A stretch of 64,000 nucleotides of DNA. Source: Opisthorchis felineus. Taxonomy: Eukaryota > Platyhelminthes > Trematoda > Opisthorchiida > Opisthorchiidae. The position numbers and the translations under genes were made by a program. Below are positions 34,585 through 45,620 of this stretch, piece by piece. The stretch lies in assembly GCA_004794785.1 (NCBI GenBank), contig SJOL01007625.1:688648-752647 (forward strand), in the 5' to 3' direction. Position 1 is the stretch's first letter. Each line of letters opens with the position of its first letter. Under the pieces are notes generated by a model, which was given only the letters and a program-made list of their open reading frames with translations, made no database searches and was not told the origin of the DNA.

Positions 34585-35000
34585 ACTACTCATAAAATTG
34601 CTGAAAACTCTTCGACAGCCCACGACCGGTTTTACCGTACTTGAGGCTCATCAGGTAGGCGCATTCCCCGAGGTTCCGTCAACCTTATATCCTACTTAAA
34701 CCCAAATTACACTGCATTAACGAAATAAATTTATTTGCGGACCGATTTGGTTTTCACGGAAGGCTCAACTGAATCTATGGTTTATGATAATTTTTCAGCA
34801 ACCTCATGAGTATTGTGAGATTATTGTGATACTGGCGTACCATAACAACTGAAAGATGAAACAGCCTAATGCACCCATTCAGCTGAAGGGAAACATTATA
34901 AACGAGGGATTCACTCGAGTCACCTGTTAGAACCAACTTTGTATGCAATGAGTGTATTTCGCTAAAGGCACCAGATTTTTGCGTCAACAGGAAAGCCAAC
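34585..35000 (-). repeat. Hammerhead/pseudo-LTR-like repeat
   Basis: On the minus strand a shared module at 34880-34955 (TTGTATACAAATTTGGTTTT-type sequence, then ACTGAATC and CTCGTTTATAATG) is followed by a hammerhead motif at 34665-34590 and the TTTTCAGCAATTTTATGAG tail. The module recurs at 35.84, 36.07, 40.18, 44.08 and 53.12 kb. Penelope-like elements are known to carry hammerheads in their terminal pseudo-LTRs, so this is inferred to be a pseudo-LTR remnant. No Penelope ORF lies directly next to it. Confidence 0.6.
34590..34672 (-). ncRNA. Hammerhead ribozyme motif, core mutated
   Basis: Reads CCTAC CTGATGAG CCTCAAGTACGG TAAAAC CGGTC GTGGG. CUGAUGA is intact, and GAAA is changed to AAAA. 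Stem I (CCUAC with GUGGG) pairs fully, counting one G-U pair. The GUC cleavage triplet is present and stem III is a short ACCGGU palindrome. Compared with the schistosome type core (GUCC-loop-GGAC), stem II is eroded. Confidence 0.6.
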
Positions 35001-35009
35001 GTTGTGATT

Positions 35010-35694
35010 CGGGAAATTAGACTATGAAACGGACTTTAAAGTGCAGACACCAAAGAGCGAACGAGTGTCTTTGCTCAGGAAGTCTAGGTTGAATCAACCC
35101 ACCTAGACGGAAACTTGTAGATCGGCTCTGGTTCGGGGACACACACAAACCTAAATATGGCACACCATTTGAGGGTGAGGCCGATAGTGAAAAAAATCCT
35201 GTCGTAGTCTGGGGCACTTTAATACGGTTTAGAGCGTGATTAGTGTTCACCGTGTTATCACTCTCTCTAACCTGGTGACGTAGCACAAATTAGCACCAAC
35301 AGGTTGGCGAACTAAACTTCGTCTAAATGCAACATAGCAGTTTACTAATTATGAAAATAACAAGAGCTTAGGGCTGCAAAAAAGACTGATCGTGACAGCA
35401 ACCGTAGATTACTTCAACCAAATACTGGCGGACACTGAGTTGCATTCCGAGCTTTGCCTTGTCGTTGCTAACAAACCTGCTATACCACAGCTGAACAAGC
35501 TCAAGTGGTGTTATTTCATTCGGATATTGGAAGCGGATCACTCGAACGATGTCAAAACACAGTTCCGTTTTTGTGATCTCTGTTTACGTTAACTTGCTGC
35601 CTTCTGCAGGCAACTGGCTCCGAGTCCTAACGCTCTCAGACGTCGTTTCACACGTGCATGTTTTCCGCTTAGATTACTCCGAAATTTCGCACTG
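35010..35694. other. No gene recognised
   Basis: A minus-strand open frame at 35017-35286 and a + frame at 35392-35592 show no known motif. Confidence 0.35.
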
Positions 35695-36075
35695 AGTTAC
35701 GATTGATGAAGACTCTTCGAGAGCTGACGACCTGTTTCCTTCTCTTCCTACTCGGTCTCATCAGGAAGGTGCAGACCCTAAGCATCAATTAACTCCATGT
35801 TCCACTTGAACACGTTGTACGAAGTTCGATAGCTACACTCACTTGCGCATCAATTTGATTTTGCCACCAGACGCAGCTGAATCCCGGCTGGATCTTTTAT
35901 AGACGGCAAACCTATGAGAAGTTTTCTTCAAGAATGTATACTGCGATATCTTGAATACCGCATCAACTGAAACACAAAGCACGTCTAATTGAAGAATATT
36001 ATAAACAAGAGATTCAGCTAGGGTTCAGCTGTGTCTGCCGCTAAAATCAAATTGGTATACAAGTGAGTACAACTG
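35695..36075. repeat. Hammerhead/pseudo-LTR-like repeat with inverted modules
   Basis: A hammerhead motif on the minus strand at 35704-35775 is followed by two copies of the shared module in opposite orientation: 35836-35905 on + (AATTTGATTTTGCCACCAGA, CAGCTGAATCCCGGCTGGAT) and 36070-35990 on - (AATTTGATTTTAGCGGCAGA, CAGCTGAACCCTAGCTGAAT). The two modules face each other across about 90 bases. Confidence 0.55.
35704..35775 (-). ncRNA. Hammerhead-like motif, both core boxes present
   Basis: Reads CTGATGAG ACCGAGTAGGAAGAGAAG GAAAC AGGTC GTCAGC. CUGAUGA, GAAAC and the GUC triplet are all there. Stem I and stem II pairings are poor, so activity is doubtful. Confidence 0.45.
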
Positions 36076-37469
36076 TCGACTTTAAGGCTGTGTTTCGGTG
36101 TTTCCACAAGCCGCAGGTGGATGACCGCTGCAAACCACAAGAAAGCGACAGTGGACCCTGGAAGTTATGCAGTCAGTGCAGATAAATTTAATGGGCAAAA
36201 ACACACGTTCGTGTATTCTGTTCGGTCCTACAAACACGTTCAAAAGTAGAAAAATTTACACACGTTTGATAAAGTTCACAACCAGCGGTAAACGAGAAAA
36301 AAACTGTGCTTAGTTTCCAGGGTCGTCTTAACATTCAGAAACACCAGGTTCTTCACTCCCACGGCAACAGAATTTCATTTGTTCCCATCACTGCGCCGCA
36401 AAGTACGCTCCAAACACTTCCAGGCCCTAGATACCTCAATGGCTTGTGGACCATGTGTTACCTATTTATAGTTTGGGTGATTATCTGATATGGCAAACTC
36501 AGACATTAAGATCAAGTTTTATCAAAATTCCCAGTTGCGTCGCAGCGTCTCTTATGGGGAATACTGATAAAAAAGTGATTCCAAGTGCTGAAGTTTACAA
36601 TAGGGTGCTATTTGAATCATTTGGCTCTGAGAAGTTTGGCTACCCAGCGATACGAACACTAACCGAGCAGGGTGGCAGAGTGGATAAGACCTTTCAATAT
36701 TTGCCGAAGTTTGTACTCCATACTGGTCTTTTTTCAGAAATAAAAAGGAAAATCAATCCTTACCTTCTTTGTTACACTTAAGTAAGTGAATGCATGAATG
36801 GACAAATGACTCATTTTCACAGTGCTTCGAATATAAATTAAAGGCCTTTTCTTTCGCAGGCTGTTGCCCTTCACTGAATTATTTTACTAAAAATAAAAGC
36901 TTAAAAGTTTATGGAACCCCCGAAAGTAAAACACAGAACTGTAATTCACGTTAGTAGTATGTCACATGATCTAATTCACTGGACTAACAACACAACCAGT
37001 GTATTTACGCTATAAGTCCGTACTAAGGGTTAGGAAGAATACCATCCATGTCAAACCGGGATGGTTATATGCGTTAGATTTTTCGTATGGTGCAGTCGGT
37101 CTGGGTGCATTCTACCCTCATAAAACTTAACGTTAAGTTCCAACAGCCAGGTTAAAAATAAACCATGTGGTTAGGAACGTGCACATCAATTAAAAGTTGC
37201 CCCAAACGTTTACAAATGCAACTAGTCTTCAGAACAGAAATTAGTTTCTTAAAAAGTTTTAAATTGAGTAAATGGAACTCTCTTTGAACCAATTTAAATG
37301 GCTAGCCTAACATGACTTTAGGTAACTTGATTTCAACACATAGCAATGAAGTGGGACAGCTTGCTTCTTGGTCTAATGGAGTGGCATGTTGTTTTTTAGA
37401 CTACCTCCTTTAAAATTAGGGCATTCTATCATAGGGACTAGGAAGAGAGCTAGTAATCTACGATAAATA
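36076..37469. other. No gene recognised apart from one exon-like block
   Basis: Contains the exon-like block at 36535-36781, listed separately. The rest shows no motif or repeat copy. Confidence 0.4.
36535..36781 (+). CDS. Candidate terminal exon, unknown protein
   Basis: After an AAAATTCCCAG acceptor-like site the frame reads CVAASLMGNTDKKVIPSAEV, then YNRVLFESFGSEKFGYPAIR, TLTEQGGRVDKTFQYLPKFV and ends INPYLLCYT at a TAA immediately before GTAAGTGA. Amino-acid composition is balanced and soluble-protein-like. The donor-like string right after the stop is odd: either the exon is terminal or this is a pseudo-exon. No family is recognised. Confidence 0.22.
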
Positions 37470-37560
37470 TAAAACTGCAGCAAACCGTCAAACTCTGCAC
37501 GATACGGTTCTCCGCTTTTGAGATTCATCAGCCTAATTGCTAAAATCCACTAGTAGCTGT
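37470..37560 (-). repeat. Degenerate hammerhead repeat copy
   Basis: Minus strand reads GGCTGATGAATCTCAAAAGC, then GGAGAACCGTATCGTG, then GTTTGCTGCAGTTTTATA. This aligns by eye with the 34.6 kb hammerhead and its TTTTCAGCAATTTTATGAG tail. The GAAA box is lost. Confidence 0.45.
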
Positions 37561-37987
37561 GCTACGTTATCGTGCATTCTGCAACTTTGCCTGGTGAGAT
37601 ACTCTAATGACTTGTCTGAGAAAAGGAAGTTAAACGCGTCTGTTTCAGGCTTTTTTCACACCAAACCACCATTCATCGGCGTGGCTTTTTTATCTAACGT
37701 AATCTACTTACTATAGCTTTCTTCTTACCTACAATTTAGACGACGGCAATACCCTGCGGTGTTTACGTCGCAGCAACCAAGAGCGGTGGAGTTCGACCAC
37801 AATTTAAGCCTAGTTAGCAGTGCTCTATTGTATGGTGCTCTGAAGTGCTAAATTCGGAGTCTAAATACTCAACCGTCTGGGTCACTTCTATCAGTCAGGT
37901 TATAATACTCTTGGGTTGATGTCCAACAGCAACAGCCAGGACAATCTGATCTGATCATACCCGCTCAGTACAACCCTCAATAGATTG

Positions 37988-38182
37988 ACATATGGGCTAA
38001 TTGGTTAGGGGCGAATTTTCTGAATGGAAGGTCCGTGGTTTGAACCCAACCCCACTATCACGACTGCTTCTTTCTAGGCCTGGGTAACCTGACAGCATTT
38101 CAGTCCTCTTACTTCGTTCGGACGGCCTACCATCGAAAGTGTGTCCTAGCTGGACAATTATTTATTATTTTATTATTAAGTT
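37988..38182 (+). mobile_element. tRNA-derived SINE, copy 2
   Basis: A box TGGGCTAATTGG (37992-38003) and B box GGTTTGAACCC (38037-38047) are separated as in tRNA. The body GTAACCTGACAGCATTTCAG and CATCGAAAGTGTGTCCTAG aligns with copy 1 at 19 kb, and the copy ends in a (TTAT)n/(ATT)n tail at 38159-38180. The orientation is opposite to copy 1. Both pol III boxes carry point changes from copy 1, so it is an old insertion. Confidence 0.85.
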
Positions 38183-40179
38183 AAGACACAGACGGTAACG
38201 TTTTGAAATAGGATTCCATATACAAAAACTGCAGTAACCGATAGTTTTGGTGTCACGATACAGAAGAGATTGAATTAGTAATTCGGTAACCAGCTACCAG
38301 CTGCCAAGCTGAATATCCACATAAACAGGTTCGTAAATCCATTGTGAATACCCGGTCAACTTAAGGCAAGAGTAGTTTTGTGCATCCTGTGATCAATACT
38401 CTGCCCACTCTAACTATTGATCGTACTGTGTTTGACTAGGTAACATGTTACTAAGGTTGAGTAAATTCCATTCGTGTAGAACAGTCCGATATTAAAATGT
38501 GTTGTGTGGATGATCATTTGAGAAGGTAGTGGAATTTGAACATTTCCTAACGCATCACATGCTTAGTGGAATTCCTACTTATCATGCTTTTAAAAAAAGT
38601 TCTTTACAGTCGGTCAACAAGCTGTACAACTTCATAATTTCATTTTCTGAAGAACAGAATATAACGATTCGGTCAGTACTCAGCCACCATTGTATTGTCA
38701 CGTAAAGTAACTAACTGCGTGTCAAACGAAAGCTGGTACGTCATGAATCACATCACCAATGGAGCAATACCCCTCAAATCTCCATTGTCACAGTGGCCCG
38801 GATGAGGCCACCACCTTTCCGGGAGCTTGCAAATCAGGCAAAATATTCGAAAAATCCTCGCGATTTCTTCATTTCACCAGTTAAAATCATAATTTTGACC
38901 GTAATTTTGTTGCCGCTGTCTGCCTTCCGGTGTTTGTTAAAATTTGGATAGCACTGTTTGAAAACGTTCATATCAACCCAGCATCATTCAAACGCCGAAA
39001 AATAGACCTCCTGATCTCACTTTTTAAGTCACACTTTTAACCGCGTAAATAAAATAGGTCGCCTACCGACATGTCCGACTGCATGATGTCCTACACAAAA
39101 AATTGAACCAAATACCACACAAAGATGGTGGTTAATGGGAGAACGGTCATAAATAATGTCTAGCTCGGTGCAACTGAGAAAAACAACCAAGCGATGTTCT
39201 CTCACTGGACCAAATTATTGTGCATACGTCATAAGACTGCTCCGCTTTCCTGGACCGTTCATTTCAAGTGCACGGCCTTTGGCCTGCTTAAGGTTTTGTG
39301 CAGCTTTTACATATGGACGTACAGTTTTTCTGATGATGTCAACGGGACAATATATTCGATGAGCACGTTTTTAAATGGTTCATACATGAAGTATCCAGAA
39401 AAAAACGTTCGAGTAATTTCCAGGAGGCTGCAGTAGGTCTGCTTTAAATAAACATCGTGTTGTTGAACTGCACGCACGAATCCTGTCATCCGAAGCGCAC
39501 CTACCGGGCAACAACGTTTGAATCATTAGAAGCCTTCGTGGTTTGCGCGGAGCTGAATGTGGGGTCTCGTTCAAGTTGTTGATTTTACCGTAAACCTGAG
39601 AAAAAAGAAGCATTTAAAGTGGCACAGGAATGTTAACAACAGTCACCCGGCCTACACGTGATGACGACACTAATTGCTTGAAACATTTAATTATTGTATA
39701 CTGTGGGTTGGTATCTGTTTCCGGATTTGCAGGTCGCACCGAACGAAGTCAATAGATAAGCGAACAGTGTGGACTGCATTCAGCTGCATGCACATTCAAC
39801 TGAATTCTCTAAATCCGGTGTGAAAAATCGAAGGGCGAACAGGAGGCGTGGTTACTCAGCCACTAGGATGCCCAAATGGTGACTCAAATAAATGAAGTAA
39901 ATCTGGGACAACAGAACAGTCGAAAACCACGGTACACGTAAAGACTGATGTGGTGGCTCACAAAAATCGCAAGCCTCATTACTAAGTGTTACCAAGCATA
40001 GTCTATCTAATGACGGTTTGATATCAAACAAGCTCCAGTTTTACAGTGTCTCAATTGTATACGTGCATGTCAAACACAAGCGCAAATGCACTCAGACAAA
40101 ATAAAGAGAAGTACGATGAAGAAGGATACAGTGCAATGCATTACTCTAAAATAAATGTATGAGTTATCAAAAAACGCCC
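38183..40179. other. No gene recognised
   Basis: A + frame ending at 39436 (reads DDVNGTIYSMSTFLNGSYMK) is open after a CTTAAG acceptor-like site but has no recognisable domain. No transposon motif was seen. Confidence 0.4.
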
Positions 40180-40390
40180 CCATTTGTACACGATTTTGAT
40201 TTTGATGACAGACTCAAATGAATCCAGTTAAATCTCTCGTTTATGATGGTACGCTTCAACAGAATGTTCTGCACCAGCTCGCTTCATGTTTCAGTTGGTA
40301 CTATTTCTGAGCCCCAATAAGGACGAAATGGTCGTAGGCTGTCGAAGAGTTTTCAGAAACCTTATGAGCAGTGTAACAGCGAAGGGACAA
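40180..40390 (+). repeat. Hammerhead/pseudo-LTR-like repeat
   Basis: The shared module (CATTTGTACACGATTTTGAT, AATCTCTCGTTTATGATGGT) at 40180-40260 is followed about 40 bases later by a degraded hammerhead (CTGAGCCCCAATAAGGACGA then AATGGTCGTAGG) and the TTTTCAGAAACCTTATGAG tail. The core has lost GAT from CTGATGAG. The + strand open frame across these bases is not a gene. Confidence 0.55.
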
Positions 40391-43300
40391 CGAGGTGCAC
40401 TCAGTAACAAACTAATGAAATTGTCTGTTGGCTTCGACGGTGATACTCAGCCCATTACCAGAAAACGCTATTTGTGAACTAGGTGATAATATATATTTAT
40501 ATACATATACATGATATGATTGGTGAAATAACTCTTTTAGTACTGATATATCATGCCAGAATTTAGGCCTATGCCACAGCTCTTGGAATGTTTAGATATG
40601 TATACATTTTTTTCTGAAAATGAGCATTACTTTGCTGGTGATAAAATAATATACAATATTGTACATTTGTGCGCTTACTGCTTATTCTTACAGTTTACCT
40701 CCACTTTCAAAGAAGATTCCGCTTGTAATTTCCAAGTACCTAAGATCTTTAATGCATTACTCCGGTATTTTAGCGTAAACCTCACTTGAATTCGATCCCT
40801 AATTTCAGGTAAATGTTTGTAGTAATAGTACGTGGGACAAGCTTCCCGGAAGTTTGTTCCTTCTTTATAAGACGTTATTTATTATTGGTTTTGAGTAAAT
40901 CGACCTTGCAGTGATTGTCCGTCAAATAATTAGGCGGAAAATTCTAGATAACAAACTATTTTGGCAGTAAATTGCTCATCAAAAACTTGTTTGCAGGTAA
41001 AACACACTATAAAGGGTATGGTCACGATGCAGTTTCCAATAAATTAAACAATATATGTAAGCTACATTAGGGTGGCTCCTGAGAACTGGTACAGTACCAG
41101 TGGCCTGTGGATCTCGGTAGTCGACCAGTGGCTAACAATGACAGAATTTCGTAGCAATCCACTCCAGTCACAGAGATTTTAACTTCGACGAACTTTTCTT
41201 GTTGATATTTTGCCTCAGAAAATGAGTGTAAATCCCATAAACTTACAGATAACTTACTGGTTTGAGTACTTGTGAACGATTGGCCCATTGACCCAAGTGT
41301 GCACATGCGTAAACGAAATGATCTGACCGTCGACTAGCCGTTAACATTTTGTTCAACACTATCCGTTTATTAGCCGTCAACTGTCTCTCTTATAACTTTT
41401 GAATCTGTGTGTCTACCTATGAAGTCAGGTACTAATGGGGGACAGCGATATTCCAACGAGAAGCCCAAAAAACCATCTATCTACTCTTTGTGCTTCAAGA
41501 GAGACCACTACCTAGTAAACACCAGTAAGCAAGCACCAGCTAAGGTTTAATCTACGTATGAGCCTTTCATCAAAAAATAAATGGCCAGAGAATCACACAG
41601 ATGGCCTAATGAGAAAATATCGATCCGGTAAACGGCTCAACTTTGGCTTACACTTTCCTGAAAGTTTTCAGTTGGGCCTTCGGCTCGTATGCAAATTTTG
41701 CAAAAGTCTAAAAAGGTAGGGAGCTTCTTCCGTGGACTGCAGGACATCTCTGTTCTGGCAGCTGCTGACATCAGCTTCCGGCGTTTTCTTATTTTGTGTG
41801 AATAAAACTCAAAAATTCTACAGAACGTTTTGGCAAATACTTCCGCGGAACCTCCCAAAAACAGACCTCTCCTGAAATGTCCACTAAGTAGATGATCCAA
41901 AAAAACTTTTGAAGGCAATCACTTTTCGTGATAATTTGTTGTTTAAGCATTTCGACCAGGGAGCTGATCCTCTTGACCGATTTCTTCTTCAGCTACCGTA
42001 AAAGAATTGCCGTTCTCCTAAACTGCAGGTGATACAACTACTACGTTGTAGTGGATTGTGAATCGCATCGCAAAAAGCAAAGAGACACAAAGGCTTGGTC
42101 GGGTGCTTACTTAAAACGCCATGTCACGATTCAGTGAAAAGTTTGCGTGCTGTCTGTGAGTTACATGGCATTTGAGGAAGTATTCTCTGCGAACAAGCTA
42201 GTCGACAATTCCAAATAAATTTGCTTCACTGTCACTTCTCTTTTTCAAAGACCTGATATCAATGATGTTTTGCTAAATCGTTTTCTAACGATGGCTAACG
42301 TGCCAAGAGAGTAGTGTCACATGGTTAAAATAAAATGCTACTTTTTTGATTGACCAATAACGCTGTTTACTGTCACTTTGAAAAGTAACATTACAGGTAG
42401 GTCATCCTGGCTTCTATCCCACCGCCAAGCACCGCAGTACGGAGCCAAATACATTCTTGCAAACTTTACTACGGATATATACAGGCAGTCAAAGACAGTG
42501 TTGGAAACGCTCGAGCTTTTTATCCACTCCCCGAAGAAGTGGGTGAGTGGCACTGCCGTCTTCCGCCACACACTCAAATGGGTTGGATATCGGGATATTC
42601 ATCCTCCCAGTAGAACCCTTTTACACCATGAATATTCGAGTAAGCTTGTAAAAATTACAAAAAGGTTACGTAGAGATCTGGCTTCGCGACCAAACACCGA
42701 TTGCTCAATTTTACGCTTTCATGAAAACATTTAGTAGGAGCTGATTCATCCTGCTATCAATTTCATTGAAAAGGCAAATCAGTTGTCTCTGTATATTCAA
42801 CAGAGGATACATTGATATGTGCATTATTATTCTAAATTTCAACGTTAGAACGACATTATCCAGGCAACAGATACCAAATCTTCGCGAAAAATGTGTAAGT
42901 CAGGAGTCAAGAATTACAAGTATTGAAAGCCCTCTGGTCTTCCGGTTGGACTACATTATAATAATTTATGTAATAATAGTATATGAAGAGAGGCAATCAG
43001 GCCCCAAAGATCTTACGCCCAGCTGTACATTTTTCGAGGTGGGATTCCAATAAGTTGACATCTCCGACGGTTAGACTGCCATTCTTTTGGGATCGGTGCA
43101 CTACAATGACAATAGCTGAAGAGTTGAGTAAAAGAACACACTAAGAAGAGCTTTTTTTAAAACTATTCAAACAAATATTTACTTCCGTAGGGTGAAATAT
43201 AATAGAGATAATGCTAGATAAATTCTGCGATGGCTTTTAGATGAGAGATCATCTGACATTCAAGGCAAACAAAAAGTTGCAAAACACGCTGATGAAGGAT

Positions 43301-43929
43301 CGCTAGAGATACAAATTCTTAAATCAGTGGCTAAAAAAGCTCGTCATTATTTCTAAGTTACTAGGTACAGTTTTCAAACATACATAATAAACGGAAAAGT
43401 GTATATTACGCACCGTATTCGAAATCCCAAAAAGGAGCATCTGTTCGCCTCAGTGGCGTCGGATTACGTCACTCCAGGAATAGCCGTATCTACAGGAATG
43501 TATTTCTCCTGTTAATAAACACCATGAGCCAAATGAAGAAAACACTGTTTGTCCACCCAATTTGAATGAAACTATCAGCTTCTTGGCTGACCGCCTAAAC
43601 AGCATCTTCAGGGAGGGCTCGGTGGTCGTGCTCGTGATTGGTTTGTTACATAAATTTTCCGCCGTATAAGGTTGTGACCGCGAAATTAGATTCTGATTTT
43701 CTAGAATGCAGTAGAAAACCGTTGAGTGCAAGGACACTGTAAACAAATATCCTCTTTCGACAGTCTCCTATGATTGTATTTAATAGATATGTTCCTCGAA
43801 TTCATGTCTAATCCTCTAGGGTTTTCATTGGGGTTTAATTCGGACTGGCCAATATTCGCGTCATGCGTTAACGCAAGGCAAACTGAGGTTCGCAACATGC
43901 AAAGCTTTGTGAGTACATTGCTGTCTAGA
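40391..43929. other. No gene recognised; exon-like blocks
   Basis: Blocks noted are 40694-40774 (+), with a CTTATTCTTACAG acceptor and a GTAAAC donor but two open frames; 42397-42542 (+), listed separately; and a minus frame at 41637-41918 (reads VFLDHLLSGHFRRGLFLGGS) with a GTAAGC donor-like site at its end. None is identifiable. Confidence 0.35.
42397..42542 (+). CDS. Candidate internal exon, unknown protein
   Basis: An AACATTACAG acceptor and a strong TGG|GTGAGT donor bound the block. Two frames are open through it. One, entered in phase 1, reads RSSWLLSHRQAPQYGAKYIL and then ANFTTDIYRQSKTVLETLEL. The other, in phase 0, reads VGHPGFYPTAKHRSTEPNTF. The first has the more helix-like composition. 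No family is recognised, and frame ambiguity lowers confidence. Confidence 0.2.
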
Positions 43930-44160
43930 CGCAGCAGATTACTTATAATTTTGCTGAACCTCTTCAACAGCCCACGAAAGGTTTCGTTCTTTCAGTTCGG
44001 GCTCATTATGTGGGCGCAGTTCTGTCAACTTTTTGCTCTACTTTAACCTCGCAAATTGGGCAGATTTCGATAAATACTCTCATTTGTACACAAAATTGGT
44101 TTCGGGTGGAAACTCAACTAAATCTCTCATTTATGATGGTTCGCTTCATCATAGTACACT
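43930..44160. repeat. Hammerhead/pseudo-LTR-like repeat, inverted parts
   Basis: A hammerhead motif on the minus strand (44020-43940) lies beside the shared module on the plus strand (44077-44155: CTCATTTGTACACAAAATTG, AAATCTCTCATTTATGATGG). In the 34.6 kb copy both parts are on one strand, so one part has been inverted or two copies abut. Confidence 0.55.
43940..44022 (-). ncRNA. Hammerhead ribozyme motif, core mutated
   Basis: Reads CCCAC ATAATGAG CCCGAACTGAAAGAA CGAAAC CTTTC GTGGG. The GAAAC box is intact, and stem I CCCAC/GTGGG is perfect and differs from the 34.6 kb copy (CCTAC/GTGGG), so pairing is kept. CUGAUGA has become AUAAUGA, which should inactivate it. Confidence 0.55.
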
Positions 44161-45489
44161 TGTTGGAATTTTCAGACACAGGGTCATTTGTATAGCACTC
44201 TGGAACGGTATGGCTGTTTCTTTTGCCTGTTCATTTGGGCTCACGGTTGAGCCAATTTAACTGATAACAAACACAGGTTCAAAAGCCCATTAACGTGCGA
44301 GAGCTGACTGGGGAGTTGTGGGGTTCATAAATTTTGTAGACTATCTTGTTCTGCTAGGATTATCTCGTGCCTCTTACCCCCTTATCTTTATTAGAATAAA
44401 GCTTGTAATAAACCCGGAAAAGTTGTAAGAAGAGCATTAAAAGTTTCAGGCTGACTCTCGCCTTCTCTCTGATTAATTTGGTCTACAGAATTTTTCGCCC
44501 TCTCAAATGTTTTCTCTTAATGGCGATGTAGGAATAAACTGCGAAAATAGCAGAAATCTTCCTGTTTACCTGAACCTGGTGTGAGCTGGCTTATTAGACT
44601 GGTGAAGAGCCGGTCGGTTCAACTCTTGTTTCCAGTTGTGAGCCGGCCAGGTAAATTGTGGAACACTGGCTGTAGTAACTCCAGTAACTGAAACAGTATG
44701 GTCCGGAAAAATATTTTCCTCAAAACGCCGATCTCGCTGTTGTTCTCTTTCTATTTCCTCGTGCTTGTTCACAATTTACAACAATCTGTCTAGAAGGGCT
44801 GGATTGCTTGACGTCCCAAGACATAGAATTCTTCATTTCTGTACACGTAAAAACTAATCATAATCAGCCTCTGGACGGACAATCCTATGTTTCTCAAGCA
44901 AGTGCACGCAATTCTAGTGAACCGGCTTGAACTGCACACATTTATGCAGTGTCCCACTAGTTGTCAATGTTGGTCATCGGTGATTTCTACGTGGCTGCGT
45001 CGACGGCTGAGATGGCTGACGATTGTTGGGTAACTCACGTTTAGCAACATCTGTTGTTGTGTGATTTTTGTCGTATGCCTACAAAATCTTTAGCCGAGCG
45101 TGATCAACATTAATTTCAGACCTCAGGAGCCGTAAAGACCATCTGTGTTCGTTGATGTGTGCCCAATGAAAACATTTTTACACAAACTTGTCAATGACAA
45201 AATTTCACGGTGATCGAGCGGACACTAACCGGTTTCAATTGGTCATTTCGGAAATAAGTTAGAAGATGATGAATATAGACCCTGTGGACCTTTATTTCAT
45301 CGTGAATATATTGGCACAAAGAGAGGTTGCTTAATAGCAAACACGAACTAAGCGGCTATAAGCCATTAGGCACGAAAGTAAATTTCTCGTCTACACAGAG
45401 TTTTGGAAAAGTGAACGTTCTCATGCTTCCTCTTGATCGTTCCTGGACGTTCCTTGAACAGCAAAGAATAATGAACGAACATTCCAAAG
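44161..45489. other. No gene recognised
   Basis: No motif or repeat copy was seen. A minus-strand frame at 44566-44772 is low-complexity and Glu/Arg-rich. Confidence 0.4.
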
Positions 45490-45620
45490 TGGTTTCATAA
45501 TTTTCGTAGTAAGGTTCACCTTCGATTAGATACGGGGGCGGAGCTTAGCCACTGCGCCAGACACTACTTGTATCCTTCATCAGTAGTATGCACCGTTACA
45601 CTGATAGCTACACACCAGCA
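45490..45620 (-). mobile_element. SINE-like repeat with tRNA A-box, family 4
   Basis: Minus strand reads TATCAGTGTAACGGTGCATA, then CTACTGATGAAGGATACAAG, then TAGTGTCTGGCGCAGTGGCTAAGC. The last string carries an A-box-like TGGCGCAGTGG. The first part recurs at 60.5 kb. No clear B box follows. Confidence 0.45.

Noticed and set aside
40286..40477. 63-codon + strand open frame
   Set aside because: It lies across the hammerhead repeat, which explains the sequence as non-coding RNA-type repeat.
43590..43650. Hammerhead-like CTGAAGATGCTGTTTAGGCG on the minus strand
   Set aside because: No GAAA box and no pairing partner for stem I; similarity is limited to part of one core.
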